Positions 17,262 through 26,057 of a stretch of DNA of 64,000 nt are shown here, one piece after another. Source of the DNA: Streptomyces sp. NBC_01241. GTDB taxonomy: Bacteria; Actinomycetota; Actinomycetes; Streptomycetales; Streptomycetaceae. Both the position numbers and the translations under genes were made by a program. Below the pieces are notes generated by a model. That model saw only the letters and a list, made by a program, of their open reading frames with translations. It had not been told where the DNA came from and searched no databases. Location of the stretch: the NCBI RefSeq assembly GCF_041435435.1, contig NZ_CP108494.1, forward strand, positions 2,204,501-2,268,500, read 5' to 3'. How positions within the stretch are numbered: the stretch's first letter is position 1; every line of letters begins with the position of its first letter.

Positions 17262-18518
17262 CTACTGACGAGTCGCCGACTTCAGCGGTACGGAGGGGTC
17301 GGCGGCCCGTGCCGGATCGAGCCGCACCCCCGCCTCGATGAGCTTGCGCCCCTGCGCCAGATCGCGTGGCCGGCCGACGGCGAGGACCGCGACCAGGACG
17401 CCGTCGCGCAGCCAGCACACCGACCAGGCGGGGCCGGCGGGGTCGCCGCGCCACAGCAGGGTGTCGGCGCTCCCGTGGTGGCCCGCGTACTGCACGAACC
17501 GGTCGAACTGCTCGGACCAGAAGTACGGCACGGGGTCGTACGTCAGAGGCGCGGATTCACCGTCGGCAGCGGCGGCGATGATGTTGGCGGCGGCGGTCCG
17601 CGGGCCCTGGAGGGCGTTGTCCCAGTGGTGGACGAGAAGGCGTTCGCCGTACCGGGCGGAGGGGAACGAGGCGCAGTCGCCGACCGCGTACACATCGGGC
17701 TGCGAGGTGCGCAGCGCCCCGTCGGCGGTCACCGATCCGTCGGGGCCGAGCGCGATGCCGGAGCCGGCCAGCCAGTCGGTGGCGGGCCGTGCGCCGATTC
17801 CGACGACGACCGCTCCGGCCGGGATCGTGCGGCCGTCCGCGAGGATCACCCGGCCCGGCTCGATGCGGGCGACCCGGGCTCCGGTGAGGAGTTCGGCGCC
17901 GCTCTCGGCGTACCAGGCGGCCATCGGGGCGGCGACCTCGGCGGGCATCGCTCCCGCGAGGGGCCGGTCGGCGGCCTCGACGACGGTGACCTCGCAACCC
18001 GCGGCGCGGGCCGCGGTGGCGAACTCGGCGCCGATCCAGCCCGCGCCGACGACCACGACGCCGTGCCGCTCGTCGAGAACGGGACGCAGCCGCGCCGCGT
18101 CGTCGAGGGTGCGCAGCAGATGGACGCCGGGCACTCCCTCGGCGCCGGGCAGGACGACCGGTTCGGCACCGGTCGCGATCACCAGCACGTCGTAGGGCAC
18201 GGGTCCCGACGGGGTGTCCAACTCATGCGCGCCGGGGCGCACGCTGGTGACTTCGCGGCCCAGTTGCAGATCGATGTCCAGCGCATCGAAATCGACGTCG
18301 AAGGCGGAGTCCTCGGCCTTGCCGAGCAGCACCGCCTTGGACAGCGGGGGCCGGTCGTAGGGCTGGTGCGGTTCGGCGCCGATCAGGGCGACGGAGCCGG
18401 TGAAGCCCTGTTCCCGCAGGGCCACCGCCGTCTGCACACCGGCCATGCCCGCGCCGACGATGACGACGCGGCGCCCCGCGTGCCGGTCCGGCTGCTCTGA
18501 CTGCTGCTGCTCGCTCAC
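17262..18518 (-). CDS. Ferredoxin-reductase-like FAD/NAD(P) oxidoreductase
   Basis: 418 residues. FAD motif Val-Val-Ile-Val-Gly-Ala-Gly-Met-Ala-Gly-Val-Gln near residue 20. NAD(P) motif Val-Val-Val-Val-Gly-Ala-Gly-Trp-Ile-Gly-Ala-Glu near 150. The second FAD segment is Val-Tyr-Ala-Val-Gly-Asp-Cys-Ala, and a C-terminal reductase domain follows. The layout is that of rubredoxin/ferredoxin reductases of Rieske or P450 systems. No ferredoxin or P450 gene is adjacent, so the partner is unknown. The GTG has no ribosome site; TAAGGT ends 6 nt upstream, suggesting a leaderless mRNA. Confidence 0.88.
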   Translation of the reverse strand: MSEQQQSEQPDRHAGRRVVIVGAGMAGVQTAVALREQGFTGSVALIGAEPHQPYDRPPLSKAVLLGKAEDSAFDVDFDALDIDLQLGREVTSVRPGAHELDTPSGPVPYDVLVIATGAEPVVLPGAEGVPGVHLLRTLDDAARLRPVLDERHGVVVVGAGWIGAEFATAARAAGCEVTVVEAADRPLAGAMPAEVAAPMAAWYAESGAELLTGARVARIEPGRVILADGRTIPAGAVVVGIGARPATDWLAGSGIALGPDGSVTADGALRTSQPDVYAVGDCASFPSARYGERLLVHHWDNALQGPRTAAANIIAAAADGESAPLTYDPVPYFWSEQFDRFVQYAGHHGSADTLLWRGDPAGPAWSVCWLRDGVLVAVLAVGRPRDLAQGRKLIEAGVRLDPARAADPSVPLKSATRQ

Positions 18519-18933
18519 CCGTACACCTTAAGCATCTGACGACCCATCAGGAAAGCGGGATCTCTTCCACCGTGCTCGCCCCGCTGCCCTCCTGCAACTG
18601 GGCACACAACTGCTCTGCCAGTACCCTGATTTGGCGAACATGGGCACGATTGAGTGAACGGCGTGACGTTCTGTGGGTATGCCTGGTGAGGTGTGCGTAT
18701 CGCATGTAAAGCGATCTGGGACGCCGCGTGTGGTGTCAGCAGTCGGGGCCCCCGTTCTACCGGAGTGATGGTTCGGAGCCTCCGCGTCGCCTCTGGCCAC
18801 ACCCACATGGCCAGGTCGCAGGGATTCCGCCCACGTGGAACGCACCCATACGTGATATGCGTCGCCGCCCAGGAGGCGAAAGCGGAGGACCAGTGCGCCC
18901 AAGACCGTTCGGGGCGTACCGGTGAGACAGGAC

Positions 18934-18960
18934 CCGTTCCTGCTCACTGCCCAGGAACGG
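18934..18960. terminator. Hairpin upstream of the TPP riboswitch
   Basis: CCGTTCCTG (18934-18942) pairs with CAGGAACGG (18952-18960), followed by TTTA. It could end unannotated upstream transcription. Its 3' arm also supplies the GGAAC of the promoter-like element at 18954-18980. The rest of the 568-bp gap 18519-19086 before this point (18519-18930) shows no gene I can support. Confidence 0.45.
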
Positions 18961-18980
18961 TTTAGGGTGGCCAACGTAAA
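18954..18980 (+). promoter_or_regulatory. ECF-type promoter-like element before the thi leader
   Basis: GGAAC (18954-18958) and CGTAAA (18975-18980) are 16 bp apart, resembling the GGAAC-N16/17-CGTT layout of ECF sigma promoters. The predicted start (about 18985) falls exactly at the 5' end of the TPP riboswitch. Confidence 0.4.
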
Positions 18981-18983
18981 ACA

Positions 18984-19075
18984 CTCGCGGGAGTCCGGAC
19001 GCACCGGGCTGAGAGGGAGGCTGGGGCGGCCTCCGACCGTACGAACCTGATCCGGGTCATGCCGGCGAAGGGAGG
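18984..19075 (+). promoter_or_regulatory. TPP riboswitch (THI element)
   Basis: The conserved blocks are present in order: a GGGAGTCCGG-type 5' arm, GGGCTGAGAGGGAGG (the CUGAGA pyrimidine-sensor block), then ACCTGATCCGGGTCATGCC and GCGAAGGGAGG. It directly precedes thiO and ends at the ribosome site GGAGGGG (19071-19077), so it probably controls translation by hiding that site when TPP is bound. Confidence 0.95.
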
Positions 19076-19086
19076 GGTTGGCACCC

Positions 19087-20267
19087 ATGCGTTCTTCTCG
19101 GAACGGAAAAGGATCCGACGTCCTCGTCATCGGGGGCGGGATCATCGGTCTGGTGACCGCCTGGCGGGCCGCGCAGCGCGGACTGCGCATCGCGGTCGCC
19201 GACCCCGAACCGGGCGGCGGGGCCGCCCAGGTGGCGGCCGGCATGCTGGCCGCCGTCACCGAACTCCACTACGGCGAACAGATGCTGCTGGCCCTCAATG
19301 TCGCCTCGGCCGCCCGCTATCCGGCCTTCGCGGCCGAACTGGAAGCGGTGAGCGGGCGGGAGACCGGCTTCCGCGCCTGCGGCACCCTGGCCGTCGCCCT
19401 GGACTCCGACGACCGCGCCCATCTGCGGGAACTGCACGCCCTGCAGCAGCGTTCGGGCCTGGAGTCGGAGTGGCTCACGGGCCGCGAATGCCGCCGTCTG
19501 GAGCCGATGCTCGCGCCCGGCGTCCGCGGCGGTCTGCGGGTCGACGGCGACCACCAGATCGATCCGCGCCGGCTGGCCGCCGCGCTGCTGACCGCCTGCG
19601 AGCGGGCCGGGGTGGTCTTCCACCGCGACCGGGTGGAGCGCCTGACGGTCGTACGCGACCGGGCCGCCGGAGCCGTGCTCGCCGCGGGCACGCAGCTCGG
19701 CGCCGACCAGGTCGTGCTCGCCGCGGGCAGCCTCAGTGGCCGGCTGCCGGGGCTGCCGGACGAGGTCGTGCCGCCGATCCGGCCGGTGAAGGGGCAGGTG
19801 CTGCGGCTGACCGTGCCCGCCGCGTACGCCCCCTTCCTCACCCGGACGGTCCGGGCCATGGTCCGGGGCAGCCACGTCTATCTCGTACCGCGCGAGAACG
19901 GCGAACTGGTCGTCGGCGCCACCAGCGAGGAAATGGGCTGGGACACCACTGTCACCGCGGGCGGCGTCTACGAGCTGCTGCGGGACGCCCACGAGCTGGT
20001 GCCCGGCATCACCGAGCTGCCGCTCACCGAGACCCGCGCCGGTCTGCGCCCCGCCTCCCCCGACAACGCCCCGCTGCTCGGCCCCACCGCCCTGCCCGGT
20101 CTCCACCTCGCCGTCGGCCACCACCGCAACGGAGTGCTGCTCACCCCCGTCACCGGCGACGTCATGGCGGCGCTGCTGGCCGACGGCGAGCTGCCCGAGC
20201 CGGCCCGCCCCTTCACCCCGCACCGCTTCCCGCCCGCCGCCGCCCCCGTACGTCAGGAGCAGCCCGC

Positions 20268-20271
<4 letters not shown>
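19087..20271 (+). CDS. thiO: Glycine oxidase
   Basis: 394 residues. A DAO-type FAD enzyme that oxidises glycine to iminoglycine for thiazole synthesis. The N-terminal motif Val-Ile-Gly-Gly-Gly-Ile-Ile-Gly-Leu-Val-Thr-Ala-Trp and the C-terminal Val-Gly-His-His-Arg-Asn-Gly-Val-Leu-Leu-Thr-Pro are typical. I chose ATG 19087, about 9 nt from the end of GGAGGGG; the TTG at 19078 would touch the ribosome site. It is the first gene of thiO-thiS-thiG and overlaps thiS by ATGA. Confidence 0.95.
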
Positions 20272-21361
<1,090 letters not shown>

Positions 21362-21469
21362 CCCGCCGGGACGCCGTGGACCGCATGTTCCTGTCACGGC
21401 TCGGCTGCAGTACGGCCCCGGGACCGCTCCGGCCCGTGGGAGTCCATGGCGGCTCGTAGACTCGCATGC

Positions 21470-23383
21470 GTGGATACGACCCTCCAGGACCCTCTTGTCG
21501 GGCAGCTGCTCGACGGCCGCTACCGCGTCGATGCCCGCATCGCCGTGGGCGGCATGGCCACGGTCTACCGGGCCGTGGACACCCGGCTCGACCGGGTGCT
21601 CGCCCTCAAGGTGATGCACCCGGCGCTCGCCACCGACGCCTCGTTCGTCGAGCGCTTCATCCGCGAGGCGAAGTCCGTGGCCCGGCTCGCGCACCCCAAT
21701 GTGGTCGCGGTATTCGACCAGGGCGCCCAGGGCCAGTACGTGTACCTCGCGATGGAGTACGTCGCGGGCTGCACCCTGCGTGACGTGCTGCGCGACCGCG
21801 GCGCCCTGCAGCCGAGAGCCGCGCTGGACATTCTGGAGCCGGTCCTCGCCGCCCTCGGTGCCGCGCACCGGGCGGGCTTCGTGCACCGCGACATGAAGCC
21901 GGAGAACGTCCTCATAGGGGACGACGGCCGGGTCAAGGTCGCCGACTTCGGTCTCGTACGGGCGGTGGGCGCCGTCACCAGCACCACCGGGTCGGTCCTG
22001 GGCACCGTCTCCTATCTCGCCCCCGAGCAGATAGAGCACGGCACGGCGGACACCCGTACCGATGTGTACGCCTGCGGTGTCGTCCTGTACGAAATGCTGA
22101 CCGGCGCCAAGCCGCGCGCCGGAGACACCCCCGCCCAGGTCATCTACCAGCACCTCAACGAGGACGTCCCGGCCCCCTCGGCCGTCGTCCCGGGGCTTCC
22201 CGTCGCGCTCGACGACCTGGTGGCGAGCGCCACCGCCCGCAATCCCGAGGTCCGTCCGTTCGACGCGGTGGCGCTGCTCGCCGAGGCCCGTGAGGCCCGC
22301 TCCGGCCTGACCGACGCCCAGCTGGACGCCGTACCGCCGCAGGCCCTCGCCGAGGCGCACGACGCCGCCGAGGACCTTACGAGCGTGATCCCCCGGCTGA
22401 TCCCGGCCGATCCGGGCGTCGCCCATCACACCAGCCGGCTGGAGATGCCCGCGCCGATGCCGCCGCCCGCGCCGCGCGGACCGTGGCGCTTCGGTCCGCG
22501 GCGCTCCGTCATGGCCGCGGTCCTCGCCGTGCTGCTGGTGCTGGGCGTCGGCACCGGTGTCTGGTACATCAACTCCGGGCAGTTCACCCGGGTGCCCTCA
22601 CTGCTCGGCCAGACCGAGAAGACCGCCCAGCAGCGGCTCTCGGACGCAGGTCTGGAGCTCAAGGGCGTCAAGCGGTCCTACAGCGACACCGTGGAACGCG
22701 GCAAGGTCATCAGCAGCGACCCCGAGTCCCGTGCCCGCATCCGGAGGAACGACGCGGTGACGCTGGTCGTCTCGCGCGGCCCCGAGATCGTGAAGGTGCC
22801 CGATCTGCAGGGCCTCTCGGTCGCCGATGCCAGCCGTGCGCTGAAGAAGGTTGGCCTGGTGCCCGGCATGGTCACCAAGGAGTTCAGCGAGGAGACGGTA
22901 CGGGGCGACGTGATCCGTACGGACCCCGCGGCCGGCGCCGAGCGCCACCCGGACTCCGCGGTCGCCCTGGTCGTCAGCAAGGGCGCCCCGGTCGACGTCC
23001 CCGATGTCACCGGGCTGTCCGTCGTGGACGCCACCGCCGCGCTGGACGAGCAGGGCCTGAAGGCCAAGGTGCTGCCCGACCGGGTCAACTCCCCCGAGGT
23101 CGCGGGCGACATCGCCCATCAGTCACCGGCCCGGGGCAGCCAGGCCGCCGAGGGCGACACCATCACGCTCACGGTCTCCAAGGGACCGCGGATGATCGAC
23201 GTCCCGGACGTCACCGGCAAGGACGTCGACGCCGCCAGGAGCGAACTGGAGAACGCGGGTTTCGAGGTCAAGGTCGACCGCCCGTTCCTCTCCTTCAGCA
23301 ACACCATCGCGCGCCAGTCCGTCGATGGCGGAAAACAGGCCCCCGAGGGCAGCACCATCACCATCAGGACCAAGGGGCTCTAG
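21470..23383 (+). CDS. PASTA-domain Ser/Thr protein kinase (PknB type)
   Basis: 637 residues. Kinase domain at about 12-270: Gly-rich loop Ile-Ala-Val-Gly-Gly-Met-Ala-Thr-Val-Tyr, Ala-Leu-Lys-Val, His-Arg-Asp-Met-Lys-Pro-Glu-Asn near residue 137, Asp-Phe-Gly near 157. Then Gly-Thr-Val-Ser-Tyr-Leu-Ala-Pro-Glu. A linker, one transmembrane helix (about 346-367) and four extracellular PASTA repeats follow. PASTA repeats bind peptidoglycan fragments, so this kinase senses wall state. The start is placed at GTG 21470 because TAGACT ends 7 nt upstream; the ATG at 21446 with GGGAG only 3 nt away is the alternative. Confidence 0.92.
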   Translation: MDTTLQDPLVGQLLDGRYRVDARIAVGGMATVYRAVDTRLDRVLALKVMHPALATDASFVERFIREAKSVARLAHPNVVAVFDQGAQGQYVYLAMEYVAGCTLRDVLRDRGALQPRAALDILEPVLAALGAAHRAGFVHRDMKPENVLIGDDGRVKVADFGLVRAVGAVTSTTGSVLGTVSYLAPEQIEHGTADTRTDVYACGVVLYEMLTGAKPRAGDTPAQVIYQHLNEDVPAPSAVVPGLPVALDDLVASATARNPEVRPFDAVALLAEAREARSGLTDAQLDAVPPQALAEAHDAAEDLTSVIPRLIPADPGVAHHTSRLEMPAPMPPPAPRGPWRFGPRRSVMAAVLAVLLVLGVGTGVWYINSGQFTRVPSLLGQTEKTAQQRLSDAGLELKGVKRSYSDTVERGKVISSDPESRARIRRNDAVTLVVSRGPEIVKVPDLQGLSVADASRALKKVGLVPGMVTKEFSEETVRGDVIRTDPAAGAERHPDSAVALVVSKGAPVDVPDVTGLSVVDATAALDEQGLKAKVLPDRVNSPEVAGDIAHQSPARGSQAAEGDTITLTVSKGPRMIDVPDVTGKDVDAARSELENAGFEVKVDRPFLSFSNTIARQSVDGGKQAPEGSTITIRTKGL

Positions 23384-23389
23384 ATCCAT

Positions 23390-24280
23390 ATGCGCAACCC
23401 CGTCGGCGGCCATGTTCCCGTGGCCGGAGGCCTCGCCAAGGTCGGCCTCCCGTACGCCCGCGAGATGGCGGCGGAGGCCGTCCAGGTCTTCGTCGCCAAC
23501 CCGCGCGGCTGGGCGACGCCCGTCGGCAACCCGGCCCAGGACGAACAGTTCCGCGCCGAGTGCGCCGCCGAGTCCATACCGGCGTACGTCCATGCCCCGT
23601 ACCTGATCAACTTCGGCTCGCACACCGGGGCCACCGTCGAGAAGTCCGTGGACTCACTGCGCCACTCACTGCGCCGGGCCCGCGAGATCGGCGCCCTGGG
23701 CGTCGTGGTGCACACCGGATCGGCGACCGGCGGCCGCCCGCGCGAGCAGGCCCTCGCGCAGGTCCGCACGCACATGCGGCCGCTCCTGGACGAGCTGACG
23801 CACGACGACGACCCGTATCTGCTGCTGGAGTCGACCGCCGGACAGGGCTCCTCGCTCTGCTCACGGACCTGGGACTTCGGCCCGTACTTCGAGGCGCTCG
23901 ACGCCCACCCCAAGCTCGGCATCTGTCTCGACACCTGCCACATCTACGCGGCGGGCCACGATCTGACCGGCCCGGCGGGCATGCGCCGAACCCTGGACCT
24001 CCTGGTGGACACGGTCGGCGGGGGACGGCTGAAACTGATCCATGCCAACGATTCCAAGGACGTGGTGGGCGCCCACAAGGACCGCCACGAGAACATCGGC
24101 GCCGGGCACATCGGCGAGGAACCGTTCCGGGAACTGTTCGCCCACCCGGCCACCGCCGGCGTGCCGCTGATCATCGAGACGCCGGGCGGCAAGGACGGCC
24201 ACGCGGCGGACGTGGCGCGGCTGAAAGGGCTGCGCGGGCGCCAGGGTCAGAGCTCGGGGCCGTCCCCCGGCTCCTCCTGA
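23390..24280 (+). CDS. nfo: Endonuclease IV (AP endonuclease)
   Basis: 296 residues. A TIM-barrel DNA repair enzyme that cuts at abasic sites. It has Gly-Gly-His-Val near the N-terminus, Tyr-Val-His-Ala-Pro-Tyr-Leu-Ile-Asn, Val-Val-His-Thr-Gly-Ser, Leu-Leu-Leu-Glu, Cys-Leu-Asp-Thr-Cys-His-Ile-Tyr-Ala-Ala-Gly-His and His-Ala-Asn-Asp-Ser. These are the metal-binding signatures of the family. The ATG lies 4 nt after the kinase stop. The last ~35 bp overlap the convergent sulfite-oxidase-like gene. Confidence 0.93.
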   Translation: MRNPVGGHVPVAGGLAKVGLPYAREMAAEAVQVFVANPRGWATPVGNPAQDEQFRAECAAESIPAYVHAPYLINFGSHTGATVEKSVDSLRHSLRRAREIGALGVVVHTGSATGGRPREQALAQVRTHMRPLLDELTHDDDPYLLLESTAGQGSSLCSRTWDFGPYFEALDAHPKLGICLDTCHIYAAGHDLTGPAGMRRTLDLLVDTVGGGRLKLIHANDSKDVVGAHKDRHENIGAGHIGEEPFRELFAHPATAGVPLIIETPGGKDGHAADVARLKGLRGRQGQSSGPSPGSS

Positions 24281-24879
24281 TACGAGTAGCGCTGCTCGCG
24301 CCACGGATCGCCGATGTTGTGATAGCCGCGCTCCTCCCAGAAGCCGCGGCGGTCGGCCGTCATGTACTCGACGCCGCGGACCCACTTGGGCCCCTTCCAG
24401 GCGTAGAGGTGCGGCACGATGAGCCGCAGCGGGAAGCCGTGCTCGGCGGTGAGCAGCTCGCCACCTTTGTGAGTGGCGAAAAGTGTTCGGTCCGAGGCGA
24501 AGTCGGAGAGCCGCAGGTTCGAGCTGAACCCGTACTCGGCCCAGACCATCACATGGGTGACGTTCGGCGCGGGCGGTGCGAGTTCCAGGATCGTACGGGC
24601 GAGCACGCCGCCCCATTCGGCGCCGAGCATGCTGAATTTGGTGACGCAGTGCAGGTCGGCGACCACCGAGGTGAACGGCAGCACCGAGAATTCCTCGTGG
24701 TTCCAGCAGTGCTTCTCGCCGTCCGCCGTGGCACCGAAGACCCGGAACTCCCAGCGGTCGGGCTTGAACTTGGGCACGGGCCCGTAGTGGGTAACCGGCC
24801 AACCACGCTGGAGTCGCTGTCCCGGCGGAAGCTCGGACTGCTCTGACGCGCGGTTTTCCCGGCTTTCCGGCTGACCCAT
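24247..24879 (-). CDS. Sulfite-oxidase-like molybdopterin oxidoreductase
   Basis: 210 residues, the short soluble form of the sulfite oxidase/YedY fold. Cys in Asp-Leu-His-Cys-Val-Thr-Lys-Phe-Ser is the expected molybdenum ligand. Phe-Pro-Leu-Arg-Leu-Ile-Val-Pro-His-Leu-Tyr-Ala-Trp-Lys-Gly-Pro-Lys-Trp-Val is a family signature. No signal peptide or Tat motif is seen, so it is probably cytoplasmic. I chose ATG 24879 because the residues upstream do not resemble the family. It is convergent with nfo, with a 34-bp overlap. Confidence 0.87.
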   Translation of the reverse strand: MGQPESRENRASEQSELPPGQRLQRGWPVTHYGPVPKFKPDRWEFRVFGATADGEKHCWNHEEFSVLPFTSVVADLHCVTKFSMLGAEWGGVLARTILELAPPAPNVTHVMVWAEYGFSSNLRLSDFASDRTLFATHKGGELLTAEHGFPLRLIVPHLYAWKGPKWVRGVEYMTADRRGFWEERGYHNIGDPWREQRYSYQEEPGDGPEL

Positions 24880-25033
24880 GACTCCATGGTGACAGACAGG
24901 CAGGGGTGGTACCGACCAGGGCCCGGGCAATTCGGACAACTCGTACTAAGCATGTACTTACTGGACGAGCACCGGGTGCGGTGCGAGGATGCGGCCAACT
25001 TGACCAGTTCACCGGTTGGAAGGAGCCTCTGCG

Positions 25034-25513
25034 ATGCAGGGCGACCCCGAGGTCCTTGAGTTCCTGAACGAGCAGCTGACCGCCGAATTGACTGCCATCA
25101 ACCAGTATTTCCTGCATGCAAAGATGCAGGACAACTTCGGCTGGACGAAGCTCGCGAAGTACACCCGCTCCGAGTCGTTCGACGAGATGAAGCACGCGGA
25201 GATCCTCACGGACCGCATCCTCTTCCTCGATGGACTTCCCAACTACCAGCGGTTGTTCCATGTACGGGTGGGCCAGACCGTCACCGAGATGTTCCAGGCG
25301 GACCGTCAGGTCGAGGCGGAGGCGATCGACCGCCTCAAGCGCGGGATCGAGCTGATGCGCGGCAAGGGTGACATCACGTCCGCAAACATCTTTGAGTCGA
25401 TCCTGGAGGACGAGGAGCACCACATCGACTACCTCGACACCCAGCTGGAACTGGTCGAGAAACTCGGAGAGGCGCTCTACATCGCCCAGCAGATCGAACA
25501 GCCGGACAGCTAG
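25034..25513 (+). CDS. bfr: Bacterioferritin
   Basis: 159 residues, full length. It stores iron as a ferric core in a 24-mer. Ferroxidase ligands Glu18, Glu51 and His54 and heme-ligand Met52 are in their standard positions. A later Glu-Asp-Glu-Glu-His-His motif carries more ligands. The ATG is 7 nt after AAGGAG. The upstream gap (24880-25033) shows an imperfect GTAC-centred palindrome near 24943-24960 but no iron box. The gene is convergent with bfd. Confidence 0.97.
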   Translation: MQGDPEVLEFLNEQLTAELTAINQYFLHAKMQDNFGWTKLAKYTRSESFDEMKHAEILTDRILFLDGLPNYQRLFHVRVGQTVTEMFQADRQVEAEAIDRLKRGIELMRGKGDITSANIFESILEDEEHHIDYLDTQLELVEKLGEALYIAQQIEQPDS

Positions 25514-25540
25514 GAGGGTGCTCGATCCATGCGGACCAGA

Positions 25541-25587
25541 CGGATCAGGCCGGTCCGGACCGGATCGTGCCGGGTCGGATCAGGCCG
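25541..25587. repeat. Direct repeat and palindrome between bfr and bfd
   Basis: CGGATCAGGCCG occurs at 25541-25552 and 25576-25587. The palindrome CCGGTCCGGACCGG (25550-25563) lies between them. It may serve as a terminator for the convergent pair. Confidence 0.5.
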
Positions 25588-25888
25588 CTTCGGAGAGCCG
25601 GATGCCCGGGGTCACGCCCGGGACGTCGCCGGGATCGATACCCGGAGCGGCCTCGGGGGCGCTGCCCGTCCCGGCGTCGCCCGTGGTGCGGGGTGTCCGC
25701 TTCCGGTCGAGCAGTTCGCGGCGCGGACAGGCGCCCCGGCCGAGCACGGCCTGGATGGCGCGGACGCAGCCGCCGCAGTCCGTCCCCGCCTTGCAGGCGG
25801 AGGCTATCTGCCGGGGTGTACACGCCCCGGCGTCCGCATGTTCCTTGACCTGCTTCTCCGTGATGCCGAAGCACGAGCAGACGTACAC
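25580..25888 (-). CDS. bfd: Bacterioferritin-associated ferredoxin (BFD-like [2Fe-2S] protein)
   Basis: 102 residues. It reduces stored ferric iron to release it from bacterioferritin. Cluster ligands Cys4, Cys6, Cys38 and Cys41 match the E. coli spacing when the GTG at 25888 is the start (Met-Tyr-Val-Cys-Ser-Cys). That start also has GGGAGG 8 nt upstream, whereas the GTG at 25897 touches it. The C-terminal ~50 residues are Pro/Gly/Ala-rich and extra to the usual ~65-residue domain. An iron box lies 46 bp upstream of the start. Confidence 0.9.
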   Translation of the reverse strand: MYVCSCFGITEKQVKEHADAGACTPRQIASACKAGTDCGGCVRAIQAVLGRGACPRRELLDRKRTPRTTGDAGTGSAPEAAPGIDPGDVPGVTPGIRLSEAA

Positions 25889-25933
25889 GCGGTTCACCTC
25901 CCGGCGGGATCGGTCGTTGCTGCCACCCCGTTG

Positions 25934-25952
25934 ATCGGTGAGGCTAACCTAA
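25934..25952 (-). promoter_or_regulatory. Iron box (DmdR/IdeR-type operator) of bfd
   Basis: The + strand 19-mer ATCGGTGAGGCTAACCTAA matches 16 of 19 positions of the DmdR/IdeR consensus TTAGGTTAGGCTAACCTAA. It sits 46-64 bp upstream of the bfd start, where it would cover the promoter. Iron-bound repressor should therefore block bfd when iron is plentiful. Confidence 0.88.
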
Positions 25953-25993
25953 CCTTACCCGGCGCCGTGGGCCCTTGAAAGCCTCCGAACGCC

Positions 25994-26030
25994 CTGTGGG
26001 GCACGGATCACATCGATCCGTGCCCCACAG
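25994..26030. terminator. Terminator hairpin after DAHP synthase
   Basis: CTGTGGGGCACGGATC and GATCCGTGCCCCACAG form a perfect 16-bp stem with a 5-nt loop, 28 bp downstream of the aroH stop (minus strand). Confidence 0.9.
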
Positions 26031-26057
26031 TCATACGCGTACCACCTGCGGTGATGC

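Noticed and set aside
18515..18808. Possible 97-residue minus-strand gene upstream of the FAD reductase
   Set aside because: No ribosome site, no family pattern, and codon use unlike neighbouring genes.
24943..24960. GTAC-centred palindrome upstream of bfr as an iron box
   Set aside because: It does not match the TTAGGTTAGGCTAACCTAA pattern; the only good iron box is at bfd.
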